Translations under genes and position numbers: made by a program | Part shown: one piece after another, positions 37,528-46,927 of the stretch | Layout of the letters: the number at the start of each line of letters is the position of its first letter | Position numbering within the stretch: the stretch's first letter is position 1 | Notes under the pieces: generated by a model | What the model saw: only the letters and a program-made list of their open reading frames with translations | What the model was told of the DNA's origin: nothing | Database searches by the model: none | From: Streptomyces sp. NBC_01454 | GTDB lineage: Bacteria > Actinomycetota > Actinomycetes > Streptomycetales > Streptomycetaceae | Assembly (NCBI RefSeq): GCF_036227565.1 | Contig: NZ_CP109460.1 | Location: 5,642,001-5,706,000, forward strand | Length of the DNA: 64,000 nt | Direction of reading: 5' to 3'

Positions 37528-38762
37528 GGCGACTCCCCGGGGAGACGGGGCCCGGCGGTGCGGTCCGTGCCGTGCGCCGCACCACCGAAGCGCCGTAACA
37601 ACCGCTCGGCTATGTGAAGTTCGGACACTTGCTGTGCTCCTTCGATAATCTCCATGACCTTGGCGTCCCGGAAGTGACGGCCCGCCCTGCTGTCGGGCGC
37701 GCAGCCGGCCGAGCCGAGCACCTGTACGGCGTCGCGGCCGGCCGTCGCCGCCGCGGAAGCCGCCGCGTACTTGGCCATGAGCGTCTCCGACACCCCGTGA
37801 CCTGGGCCGCAGGCCCGTGCCTCCGCGGCCCTGCGGGCGAGTTCCCGGGCCCCGGCGGCGTCCACCGCCGCCCTGGCCAGCAGCGACCGGACCAACTGGT
37901 GGTCACCCAGGGGGACGTCGCCCTGCCGACGGACCGCGGCGTGGGTGGCGGCGTCCTCGACGCACGCCTCCGCCATGCCCACGCATCCCCAGGCGACCGT
38001 GAACCGGCCGTGGTCGAGCGCGGTGCCGGCGACATGGGAGAGCCCCAGGCCGGGAGGGGCGACGAGCTGATGCCGGGGCACCCGCACGCCGTCGAAGGAC
38101 ACGTGCGCGATCCGGGCGGCCCGCATGCCGAGCTGGCCGTTCACCGGCTCCCGCTCGACACCGGCGCGGTCCGCGTCCACGAGCACGGCGGCCGGCTTTC
38201 CCCCGTACGTGCCGAGGACCAGGAACACGTCGGCGACCGCACCGAAGGTGACCCACCTCTTGCGGCCGCTCACGACCAGTTCCTGGTGGCCCGGCCGGCC
38301 CGACGCCTCGATACGGGTTTCCACCGACCCCAGCGCGCTGCCGGCGCCCTGCTCGCTCGCCGCGAAGCCGGCCGTCAGCTCGCCGCCGGCAAGCCGGGGC
38401 AGCCAGTCGGCCCGCTGTGCCTCGGTGCCCCAGCGCAGCAGCGCCGCCGCGACCATGCCTTGGACGGTCAGCAGCCCGCGCAGGGCGCTGCACTCACCAC
38501 CGATCCGTGCGGTGATCTCCCCGAGGGCGAGCGGATGGAGGCCGGCGCCCCCGTACCGCTCGGGCAGGTCCGCGGCGAGCAGTCCCGACGCGGCGAACCT
38601 CTTGCGCACGGAATCGGGCAGTCCGCCGTCCTGGTCCCAACGAGAGGCGCAGTCGTGTGCGTGGGCTGCCAGATCGGCGGCGACCCGGGACAGCTCCACG
38701 GGCTCCACGGGCGGCGGATCCGTCGTCGCGGCGTCGGGGCCGCTTTCAGGAACCCTTGACAT
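37524..38762 (-). CDS. Acyl-CoA dehydrogenase-like flavoenzyme of hydroxymalonyl-ACP formation
   Basis: 412-residue acyl-CoA dehydrogenase fold, equivalent in place to FkbI/ZmaE. Typical blocks: LPERYGGAGLHPLALGEI, TAGFAASEQGAGSALGSVET (FAD-binding loop, usually TEPxxGSD), RKRWVTFG, DRAGVEREPV, and near the C-terminus QVLGSAGCAPDSRAGRHFRDAKVMEIIEGAQQV, which contains the glutamate catalytic base position. In the hydroxymalonyl route this flavoenzyme acts on the ACP-bound C3 unit after the 3-hydroxyacyl dehydrogenase. ATG start inside the ACP gene (17-base overlap). Codon 389 is TTA. Its substrate is inferred from the neighbouring ACP, FkbH-like and 3-hydroxyacyl dehydrogenase genes. Confidence 0.9.
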   Translation of the reverse strand: MSRVPESGPDAATTDPPPVEPVELSRVAADLAAHAHDCASRWDQDGGLPDSVRKRFAASGLLAADLPERYGGAGLHPLALGEITARIGGECSALRGLLTVQGMVAAALLRWGTEAQRADWLPRLAGGELTAGFAASEQGAGSALGSVETRIEASGRPGHQELVVSGRKRWVTFGAVADVFLVLGTYGGKPAAVLVDADRAGVEREPVNGQLGMRAARIAHVSFDGVRVPRHQLVAPPGLGLSHVAGTALDHGRFTVAWGCVGMAEACVEDAATHAAVRRQGDVPLGDHQLVRSLLARAAVDAAGARELARRAAEARACGPGHGVSETLMAKYAAASAAATAGRDAVQVLGSAGCAPDSRAGRHFRDAKVMEIIEGAQQVSELHIAERLLRRFGGAAHGTDRTAGPRLPGESP

Positions 38763-39015
38763 GCGCCGCTCCCCGCTCGGTCGCTCCGGTCTTGCTCCGG
38801 ACGAACTCCGTGATGCGCCGGGCGGTCCTGAAGCTGTCCAGATCCAGGTCCTCGACCTCGACGGTGAGGGCGAAGCGGCTCTCGACGAAGGTCACCAGTT
38901 CCAGTGCGAACAGTGAGTCGGCGAGGCCCTGTGCGAAGTAGTCGTCGTCCGGCTCGACCTGCCGGCGAAGAGCCGCGCTCAGAAAGCCGGTGATCTGTGA
39001 GGTGATGTCGTTCAT
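38746..39015 (-). CDS. Discrete acyl carrier protein for the C3 extender unit
   Basis: 89 residues, a typical four-helix ACP. The phosphopantetheine site is LADSLFALEL with Ser34, and acidic helix II follows (ELVTFVESRFALTVEVEDLDLDSF). It overlaps the KASIII stop (ATGA) and the next ATG, so three genes are translated in register as a unit. It should carry glyceryl, then hydroxymalonyl groups. No 4'-phosphopantetheinyl transferase is encoded in the operon, so a host enzyme must activate it. Confidence 0.93.
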   Translation of the reverse strand: MNDITSQITGFLSAALRRQVEPDDDYFAQGLADSLFALELVTFVESRFALTVEVEDLDLDSFRTARRITEFVRSKTGATERGAAHVKGS

Positions 39016-40025
39016 GCCGCGTCCTCCTGTGGACCTGTCTCGACCAGCAGCAGACTCCAGGCAGCCACCGGGCTCACGTTGATCAGGACCGCAAGGTCGC
39101 CGGGGGCCAGCTCCTTGCGGTCGACTGCGGTGCGCAGATTGAGGAAGACGTCATTGGGACCGAGGTGTCCGTACTGCCGGAGGTTCTCCCGGCACGCCGG
39201 CAGCAGTGCGAGGTCCAGGGAGTCCTCGAGGAAGGCGAAGCTCCCGGCGGACAGATTCTGGCTGACGAAGCCGGCTACGTTCCCCCGGCCGATTCCGTTG
39301 CGCCGCAGCAGGTCGCCCAGCATCGCGGAGAGGCGGTTGCGCGTCTCCATGGCCAGGCGGAAGGAGTAGGTGCTGGGCTCCGTGCACTCTTCGCGCCACT
39401 GAGCGGTGGGGCGGTCCCGGTAGTCGACGCGGAAGAGGTCCCAGTAACGCCCGTTGGTCAGCTGGGCGATGTCGAGTACCCGTATCCGCCCGCTGCGGGC
39501 CAGCAGCAGTGCCTGCCCGCTGTCGCCGTTCACCGTGACGGGGTGGCGGTAGCGCAGGGCAGCGGCCGGCTTGCTGCCGTGCACGACCAGGACATGGTCC
39601 AGGGCGGGGTCCGCGGCCAGCAGTCCGCGGGCCGTCAGCAGGGCCGGGGTGATCGACACACAGCCGAGCCCGCCCACCGAGAAGGTGGTGGCGTGGTCGG
39701 CGCCGAGTCGGTGCTGGAGCCTGGTCACCTCGGAGCTGAGGAACGTCTCCTGGACCCGTGACTCCACCATCACCAGGGCGCCCAGGTCCCGGGCGTCAAG
39801 CCCCGCCTGTTCGAGCGCCCGGCGCGCGGCGCGTTCCGCGAGAGTGACGGAGTTCAGCCGGTCGTCCGCCCGGACCGTGTCGATGCCCAGCGCGTCGCGG
39901 GTGGCGCGCTCGGTCTCGTCGAGCGTCCTTATCCCGGTGATGGGCAGCGTGTGCTCGGGCAGATACCAGGCGGCGCTGCGGATGGCGAAGGGTGCTGCGC
40001 CATGCTGGAGGGCCTGCTGGGACAC
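39012..40025 (-). CDS. KASIII-like ketosynthase/acyltransferase, first gene of the NRPS/PKS operon
   Basis: 337-residue thiolase-fold protein of the FabH family. Cys122 in GGLGCVSIT is the nucleophile position. The FabH HQAN histidine region reads FVSQNLSAG, so that His is absent, whereas a His is present later in QYGHLGPND (His287), where FabH has the GNTSSA Asn loop. This pattern resembles KASIII-like acyltransferases that transfer acyl groups more than ordinary chain-starting KASIII. Possible jobs: transferring the C3 unit between carriers, making a starter, or closing a tetronate-like ring with glyceryl-ACP as KASIII proteins do in tetronate pathways. GTG start with GAGGGAG in front. The choice among roles is open. 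Confidence 0.85.
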   Translation of the reverse strand: MSQQALQHGAAPFAIRSAAWYLPEHTLPITGIRTLDETERATRDALGIDTVRADDRLNSVTLAERAARRALEQAGLDARDLGALVMVESRVQETFLSSEVTRLQHRLGADHATTFSVGGLGCVSITPALLTARGLLAADPALDHVLVVHGSKPAAALRYRHPVTVNGDSGQALLLARSGRIRVLDIAQLTNGRYWDLFRVDYRDRPTAQWREECTEPSTYSFRLAMETRNRLSAMLGDLLRRNGIGRGNVAGFVSQNLSAGSFAFLEDSLDLALLPACRENLRQYGHLGPNDVFLNLRTAVDRKELAPGDLAVLINVSPVAAWSLLLVETGPQEDAA

Positions 40026-40340
40026 GGTCGCTCCCTCTCGTCGGACGTCATGCCGGTGGTGCCCGCACGGTGGTACTCCGGGTCAGCCGTGGTCATGAGG
40101 GGTGGACGGCGGGTCTGCCCACGGACGTCCGAGGACCCACGGACATCGGCGTGGGTTCGACACGGAGGGGGCAAACGCCTGGACAGGACGGTGGGGGCCA
40201 CATGCTCGGGGACCGGAGTGGATGGCTTCATCCTGCCCTTGGGGCCGTATGGCCGCTATGTCTTTAAGCGGGCGGCAAATGCGCCTGGTGAGCGGGGCAG
40301 GGCGGGCAGGGCCGACCGGGCCGATGGGCCTGCTCAACAG
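40026..40340. promoter_or_regulatory. Upstream region of the NRPS/PKS operon
   Basis: 315 bases between the sugar MFS stop and the KASIII start, all on the minus strand; it must hold the operon promoter. CCCACGGAC occurs twice as a direct repeat (40118-40126 and 40136-40144, 18 bp apart), which would suit a dimeric activator. The stretch 40245-40275 is relatively AT-rich (plus-strand CTATGTCTTTAAG) and may contain promoter boxes, but I could not fix them. No gene seen. Confidence 0.4.
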
Positions 40341-41588
40341 CTATGCCACGCCCCGGATCCTGCGCACCAGCAGCGCCCCCAGCAGCCCGACGGCCGCCGC
40401 GACGCCGTACAGCACCCGGTAGCCGCCGAGGTGCTGCACGAGCGGCGCGGCCAGCACCGGGGCGGCCACCTGTGGCAGCGCGTTGGCGACATTGATGACG
40501 CCCAGGTCCTTGCCGCGGTCGGCGGCGGCCGGCAGCACCTCGGTCATCAGGGCGAAATCGACGGAGGTGAAGACGCCGAAGCCGACCCCGAGCAGCGCCG
40601 CTGCGCACAGCGCCCCCGGCCAGGTCTGCCACCCGGCCAGCAGCCCGGTCGCCACCGTCATCAGCACCCCCGCCCACCGCACGAACGGCTGCCGGCGCCC
40701 GACCCGGTCCGACCAGAAGCCCCCGACGACGACCGTGCCGAGCAGCGTCACGGCGTTGACGGCGGTCAGCACCAGCACCCCGCCGACCGGGTCCGGCCGG
40801 TGCAGTACGTCCCGCAGGTAGTAGAGCAGGTACAGCAGGGCCAGCGCGTTGCCGAGGTTGATCAGGAACCGGGTCAGCCAGGCCCATCCCAGATCGGGGT
40901 GGCGGCGCGGGCTGATCAGGAACCCGGCGAGCAGGGCCCGTGCGCCGCCCGCCGGACGCCGCTCGGCAGGCAGTACCGGGTCCCGGTGCAGCAGCACGTA
41001 CGGGAGGGTGCCCAGCACCGCGAAACCGGCACAGGCGAGATAGCCCGCGACCACCCCGCCCGCGACCGTCGCCAGCCCCGTGCCGGCCACCACCCCGAGG
41101 ACCTGCGCGGCCCCCACCCAGCCGCCCACCGCCCCGCGCTGCCGCTGCGGCACCCGGTCCGGCACCGCCGCCGTGACCGCCGCGAACGCCGCGTTGAGGG
41201 TGAGCTGCACCAGACACCACCCCAGCGCCATCGCCGGCACCGTGTCCGCCCCGGCCAGCAGGACGAGCGCGCCGGCCCCGCCCGTGACCCCCGCGGCGAT
41301 CCAGGGCGTACGCCGCCCGAACCGCGAGGCCGTACGGTCCGACAGCGCCCCGAACAGCGGGTTGGCCACCATCGAGACGACGGCCCCCGCCCCGGTCACC
41401 CACGCCAGCACGGATTCCTTCGGTGTCCCCGGCGGCGCGAGCTGCGCGGCCTGCGACGCCAGCAGGATCTGCAGCGGTCCGTACCACCCGACCCAGATCG
41501 CCCCGTTGGCCAGCGACAGGGCGACGGTCCAGGCCCGCCCGGCCTGCTGCGACGGCTCCGCGAGCGCCTCGGGAGCCGGGCCGCTCAT
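40341..41588 (-). CDS. MFS transporter, sugar-type, coupled to beta-glucosidase
   Basis: 415-residue transporter with about 12 transmembrane segments. It resembles the glycoside-pentoside-hexuronide/sucrose type MFS: an Asp-containing loop NPLFGALSDRTASRFGRRTPWI after helix 2 and the repeat FWSDRVGRRQPFV in the second half. The ATG at 41588 overlaps the beta-glucosidase stop (ATGA), so it is in one operon with it and probably imports the beta-glucoside or disaccharide that enzyme cuts. It is transcribed toward the NRPS operon and ends 315 bases before it; it is not likely to be the exporter of the NRPS product, because of this coupling. Confidence 0.87.
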   Translation of the reverse strand: MSGPAPEALAEPSQQAGRAWTVALSLANGAIWVGWYGPLQILLASQAAQLAPPGTPKESVLAWVTGAGAVVSMVANPLFGALSDRTASRFGRRTPWIAAGVTGGAGALVLLAGADTVPAMALGWCLVQLTLNAAFAAVTAAVPDRVPQRQRGAVGGWVGAAQVLGVVAGTGLATVAGGVVAGYLACAGFAVLGTLPYVLLHRDPVLPAERRPAGGARALLAGFLISPRRHPDLGWAWLTRFLINLGNALALLYLLYYLRDVLHRPDPVGGVLVLTAVNAVTLLGTVVVGGFWSDRVGRRQPFVRWAGVLMTVATGLLAGWQTWPGALCAAALLGVGFGVFTSVDFALMTEVLPAAADRGKDLGVINVANALPQVAAPVLAAPLVQHLGGYRVLYGVAAAVGLLGALLVRRIRGVA

Positions 41589-42958
41589 CCCCCGGCCTGC
41601 TCCCTCAGCACGCCTTGCAGCCAGTGGTACGAGGCCTTGGGCGTCCGCTCCAGGGTCGCGTAGTCCACGTGCACCAGGCCGAACCGCCGGGCGTACCCCT
41701 GCGCCCACTCGAAGTTGTCCAGCAGCGACCACACGAAGTACCCGCGGACCTCGACACCGGCCGCCATCGCCGCATGCAGCGCCCGCAGATGGCCGTCCAG
41801 GAAGGTGATCCGTTCCTGGTCCGCGATCCCCTCGTACGCGCACCCGTTCTCGGTGATCACGACGGGCGGCAGCCGGTCCCCGTACCGCTCCCGGAACGAC
41901 ACCAGCAGCTCGGTCAGCGCCTCCGGCACCACCGGCCATCCGAAGTCGGTCCGTGGATACCCCTCGATCTCCCGGGGCGCGAAGGGCAGTTCGGGCGGCA
42001 GCCGGATGCCGCCGAAGTCAGCCGCCGCACCCGCGGCCCCCGGGGCGCCGACCAGCGTCGGCTGGTAGTAGTTGATCCCGTACCAGTCCACCGGCTCCGC
42101 GATGACCTTCAGATCCTCCGCGACCGGCCCCGGCAGCAGCGCCGCCAGCTCCTCGTCCGGATACCGTCCCAGGAGCACCGGCTCCGCGAACAGCCGGTTG
42201 AGCAGCAGGTCGTAGAGATCGGCCGCCGCGGTGTCCGCCTCCGACGCGCTCGCCGCCCAGGTCGGCCCGTGCGAATGGGCGATCCCGACGCTCCGCGCCC
42301 CGCGGGCCCGCAGCGCCTGCACGGCCAGCCCGTGTCCCAGCAGTTGATGGTGCGCGGCCGGCAGCGCCTCGAACAGCAGCTGGCGCCCCGGCGCATGCTG
42401 TCCCAGCCCGTACCCCAGCAAGGTCACCTCGGCGGGTTCGTTGAGCGTGATCCACCGCTCCACCCGGTCCCCGAGCCGCCCCGCCACCACGTCCGCATAC
42501 GCCGCGAAACGCTCGGCCGTCTCCCGTACGAGCCAGCCGCCGCCCTCCTCCAGCACCTGCGGCGTGTCCCAGTGGAACAGCGTCGGCACCGGCGCGACCC
42601 CCGCCGCCAGCAGCTCGTCCACCAGCCGGTCGTAGAAGTCCAGCCCCGCCGCGTTGACCGTCCCGCCGCCGTCCGGCACCACCCGCGGCCACGCCACGGA
42701 GAACCGGTACGCCCCGACCCCGAGCCCCTGGAGCAGCGCCACGTCCTCGCGGTAGCGGTGGTAGTGATCGGTGGCCACCCGCGGATCGGACCCGTCCTTG
42801 ATCCGCCCGGCCTCCGCCGCGAAGACATCCCACGCGGACCGCCCCCGCCCGTCCTCCGTCACCGCCCCCTCGATCTGCGCGGCGGACGTCGACACCCCCC
42901 ACACGAAGTCACGGGGGAACTGGGGCAGGGACAGCGAAGGGTCCGGCACCGTCGTCAT
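41585..42958 (-). CDS. Family 1 beta-glucosidase
   Basis: 457-residue GH1 retaining glycosidase with full family landmarks: FPRDFVWGVSTSAAQIEGA at the N-terminus, acid/base Glu in WITLNEPAE near residue 165, nucleophile Glu in VITENGCAY near residue 365, and the substrate block DNFEWAQGYARRFGLVHVDYATLERTPKAS. No signal peptide, so it acts on imported sugars such as cellobiose. The start is ATG at 42958; a TTG twelve codons earlier lies within the -35 box and is rejected. TTGACA (42989-42994 complement) and AAGGAT (42966-42971) 17 bases apart would start transcription about at the ATG, giving a nearly leaderless mRNA with an operator-like palindrome between the boxes. Confidence 0.93.
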   Translation of the reverse strand: MTTVPDPSLSLPQFPRDFVWGVSTSAAQIEGAVTEDGRGRSAWDVFAAEAGRIKDGSDPRVATDHYHRYREDVALLQGLGVGAYRFSVAWPRVVPDGGGTVNAAGLDFYDRLVDELLAAGVAPVPTLFHWDTPQVLEEGGGWLVRETAERFAAYADVVAGRLGDRVERWITLNEPAEVTLLGYGLGQHAPGRQLLFEALPAAHHQLLGHGLAVQALRARGARSVGIAHSHGPTWAASASEADTAAADLYDLLLNRLFAEPVLLGRYPDEELAALLPGPVAEDLKVIAEPVDWYGINYYQPTLVGAPGAAGAAADFGGIRLPPELPFAPREIEGYPRTDFGWPVVPEALTELLVSFRERYGDRLPPVVITENGCAYEGIADQERITFLDGHLRALHAAMAAGVEVRGYFVWSLLDNFEWAQGYARRFGLVHVDYATLERTPKASYHWLQGVLREQAGG

Positions 42959-42965
42959 GAACGGG

Positions 42966-42994
42966 ATCCTTGTAACCGCCGGTAAGCGTGTCAA
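42966..42994 (-). promoter_or_regulatory. Promoter with embedded operator for the beta-glucosidase operon
   Basis: On the minus strand: TTGACA, 17 bases, AAGGAT, then seven bases to the ATG. The spacer holds TTACCG-G-CGGTTA (42973-42985), an imperfect palindrome (5 of 6 pairs), a likely site for a sugar-responsive repressor. It does not match the TGGGAGCGCTCCCA-type CebR site. Confidence 0.55.
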
Positions 42995-43138
42995 GAGGGC
43001 GGCACAGGAGGCGAGTTGGGGGCCGCCTGCCCGCGGACTCCGGGCGGCGAGGGGCGCTCACCGGGCCCCGGTCATGCGCCGGGGCGGGGAATCGCGTGAG
43101 GCGTGGTGGCACGGGTGGGCGGGCTCCGGCCGCGTGGC

Positions 43139-43405
43139 CTACGAGCCTTCCTTCAGCACCTTGCTGATCAGCGTCCGCTGTTCGTCGGTGAGCCGGGGAT
43201 CGGCGCAGTACACCGTGCGGCCGTCGATGGTGATCCGGTAGCTGAAGCCGTCCGGGACCCCGACGGGGGGCTCGGAGCGGGCGGTGGCGACGGCCTTGTC
43301 GGCCAGGGACCGCAAGTCGTCGGCGTCGTCGCGGTCCGCGGTGTCGATCTCCGCGCGGCGGTCGACGCCGCTGAATCCGCCGGTGCGATGGACGTGGATG
43401 CGCAT
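43139..43405 (-). CDS. Emfourin-like (protealysin inhibitor) protein
   Basis: 88-residue protein that fits the emfourin family, small inhibitors of protealysin-like M4 peptidases: opening MRIHVHRTGGFSGVDRRAEIDT (a K/R-x-x-RTGGFAG pattern), a helix of about 25 residues (DDADDLRSLADKAVATARSE), then PDGFSYRITIDGRTVYCADPRLTDEQRTLISKVL. It lies directly downstream of an M4 peptidase gene on the same strand, the usual arrangement. A very strong hairpin separates the two, so its level may be set independently or reduced. The single Cys is not conserved in any role I know. Inhibition of the neighbour is inferred from family and position. Confidence 0.8.
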   Translation of the reverse strand: MRIHVHRTGGFSGVDRRAEIDTADRDDADDLRSLADKAVATARSEPPVGVPDGFSYRITIDGRTVYCADPRLTDEQRTLISKVLKEGS

Positions 43406-43463
43406 AACAGGCTCCTTTGACGTCTACGACGGACTTGTACCCCGCGGGGGCACGGTATGCGTG

Positions 43464-43502
43464 CGCGGGGCGGGGCGGCTCTGCCGAGCGCCCCGCCCCG
43501 CG
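43464..43502. terminator. Very strong hairpin between M4 protease and emfourin-like genes
   Basis: A perfect 14-bp stem (43464-43477 with 43489-43502) and a partly paired 11-base loop. It follows the M4 stop by 21 bases in the direction of transcription. Likely terminator or attenuator within the protease-inhibitor pair. Confidence 0.8.
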
Positions 43503-43522
43503 GACCTCGTCCCCGCGCCGTG

Positions 43523-44608
43523 CTACTTGGGCGTGACGCCGACCTGGCTCCAGGCCTTGACCATGGCGTCGTGTGCGGCGCCGGCACCGAAACGGGCCTG
43601 CGCCGCCTTGATGGTGAGGGCGGCGAAGTCGGCGAACTGCGCGTTCTTGGCGAGTTTGCCGCCGGTCAGCACGTCGTACCAGACCTGCCCGGCCCGCTCC
43701 CAGGCCTTGCCGCCGAGCGCGGTGGCGGCCAGGTAGAAGGCGTGGTTGGGGATGCCGGAGTTGATGTGCACCCCGCCGTTGTCGTCGGTGGTGCGGACAT
43801 AGCCCTTCATCGTGGCGGGCTGCGGGTCCTTGCCGAGGACGTCGTCGTCGTACGCGGTCCCGGGGGCCTTCATCGAGCGCAGGGCCTTGCCGGTGACGTT
43901 CGGGCCGAGCAGATCGGCGCCGATCAGCCAGTCGGCCTGGTCGGCGGTCTGGCCGAGGGCGTACTGCTTGATCAGTACGCCGAAGACATCGGAGACGGAC
44001 TCGTTGAGGGCGCCGGGCTGGCCCTCGTAGTCGAGGTTGGCGGTGTACTGCGTGACGCCGTGGGTCAGCTCGTGACCGATGACGTCGACGGGGATGGTGA
44101 AGTCCTTGAACAGGTCGTTGTCGCCGTCGCCGAACACCATCCGCTCGCCGTCCCAGAAGGCGTTGTCGTACTTCTGGCCGTAGTGGACCGTGGCGTTGAG
44201 CGGCAGGCCGGCGCCGTCGATGGACTTGCGGCCGTAGACCTTGAGGTAGAGCTCGAAGGTGGCGCCGAGGCCGGCGTGCGCGCGGTTGACGGAGGCGTCC
44301 TTGGAGGGGCCGTCCGTCTCGCTGTGCACCTTGTGGCCAGGCAGGGTCTCCTGGTGGCGGGCGTCGTAGATGGTGCGCTTGGGCTTGTCGGCGGCGGCCC
44401 CGGGCTCGCCGGGGGTGAGGTCACGGGCGGCGATCTCACGGCGCTGGGTGCGCCGTGCGTGGTCGTGCTCCAGGGTGCGGCGGGCGGGCTCGTGCCGGGC
44501 CGGGTCGTCGGACCGGGCCAGATTGTCGAGGATGTGCGGCGGGATGATCGTGCAGAAGACGGGGGTGCCGCTGCCGGCCGGTTCTGGCGTCGCGTCGTTG
44601 AGGTCCAT
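43523..44608 (-). CDS. Protealysin-like M4 family zinc metalloprotease
   Basis: 361-residue thermolysin-family protease. Zinc site VIGHELTHGVTQ (His179, Glu180, His183), third ligand Glu in GALNESVSDVFG, active-site His region NGGVHINSGIPNHAFYL. It lacks a signal peptide and has a short propeptide of about 50 residues with CTIIPPHILDNLA, the PPL-type motif of protealysin-like proteins, so it is probably made as an intracellular proenzyme and may leave the cell by another route. The start is ATG at 44608; an open frame runs 42 codons further upstream without family text. The emfourin-like inhibitor gene follows. Diverges from leuA. Confidence 0.92.
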   Translation of the reverse strand: MDLNDATPEPAGSGTPVFCTIIPPHILDNLARSDDPARHEPARRTLEHDHARRTQRREIAARDLTPGEPGAAADKPKRTIYDARHQETLPGHKVHSETDGPSKDASVNRAHAGLGATFELYLKVYGRKSIDGAGLPLNATVHYGQKYDNAFWDGERMVFGDGDNDLFKDFTIPVDVIGHELTHGVTQYTANLDYEGQPGALNESVSDVFGVLIKQYALGQTADQADWLIGADLLGPNVTGKALRSMKAPGTAYDDDVLGKDPQPATMKGYVRTTDDNGGVHINSGIPNHAFYLAATALGGKAWERAGQVWYDVLTGGKLAKNAQFADFAALTIKAAQARFGAGAAHDAMVKAWSQVGVTPK

Positions 44609-44720
44609 ACGCAAACGGTGGCACTCTGTAATGCGGCTGTCACTGCCTGCGGCTGAAATTCCCGGAAAAGTGTGGTTAGTCGCATTTATGCCATGCGGCC
44701 CGCCCCGTCCCGCATACTGA

Positions 44721-46712
<1,992 letters not shown>

Positions 46713-46760
46713 CCTGCACGATCGGGCCCAACTCACGGGCACGATCACCGAGTTGCGCAC

Positions 46761-46797
46761 CGCGCCCCCGTAGCCCCCACCGGGCTGCGGGGGCGCG
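46761..46797 (+). terminator. Terminator of leuA
   Basis: A 16-bp stem: CGCGCCCCCG, a T-G wobble, then AGCCC/GGGCT, around a 5-base loop (CCACC). It starts 48 bases past the leuA stop. Confidence 0.85.
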
Positions 46798-46829
46798 CCG
46801 TTGTGCGGCACCGCCACCTGAAGGTGGGG

Positions 46830-46844
46830 TTTGAAATCTTCAAA
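46830..46844. promoter_or_regulatory. Palindrome over the probable -35 of the SGNH hydrolase gene
   Basis: TTTGAA-ATC-TTCAAA, a perfect 15-base palindrome in an unusually AT-rich stretch. It contains TTGAAA (46831-46836), and CGTAAT lies 18 bases on (46855-46860), a possible -10. Likely operator and promoter of the secreted hydrolase. Confidence 0.45.
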
Positions 46845-46927
46845 GGTAACTCTGCGTAATTGAGTTGGTACTTTTGGTGAGGAGCGCCGGTCGGACAGGC
46901 CGCGCCGCGCACACCAAGGACGTGCAG

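Noticed and set aside
40026..40231. Minus-strand reading frame just ahead of the KASIII gene
   Set aside because: The 100-codon frame runs into the KASIII gene out of phase, has no family text, and occupies the expected promoter region.
40341..41588. MFS transporter as the exporter of the NRPS/PKS product
   Set aside because: It overlaps the beta-glucosidase gene by ATGA and resembles sugar carriers; the MFS at 15110 is also tied to its own regulator. No dedicated exporter is evident in the operon.
43003..43138. Possible small gene between the beta-glucosidase promoter and the emfourin-like gene
   Set aside because: The 136 bases hold no frame with a plausible start, ribosome site and protein-like composition.
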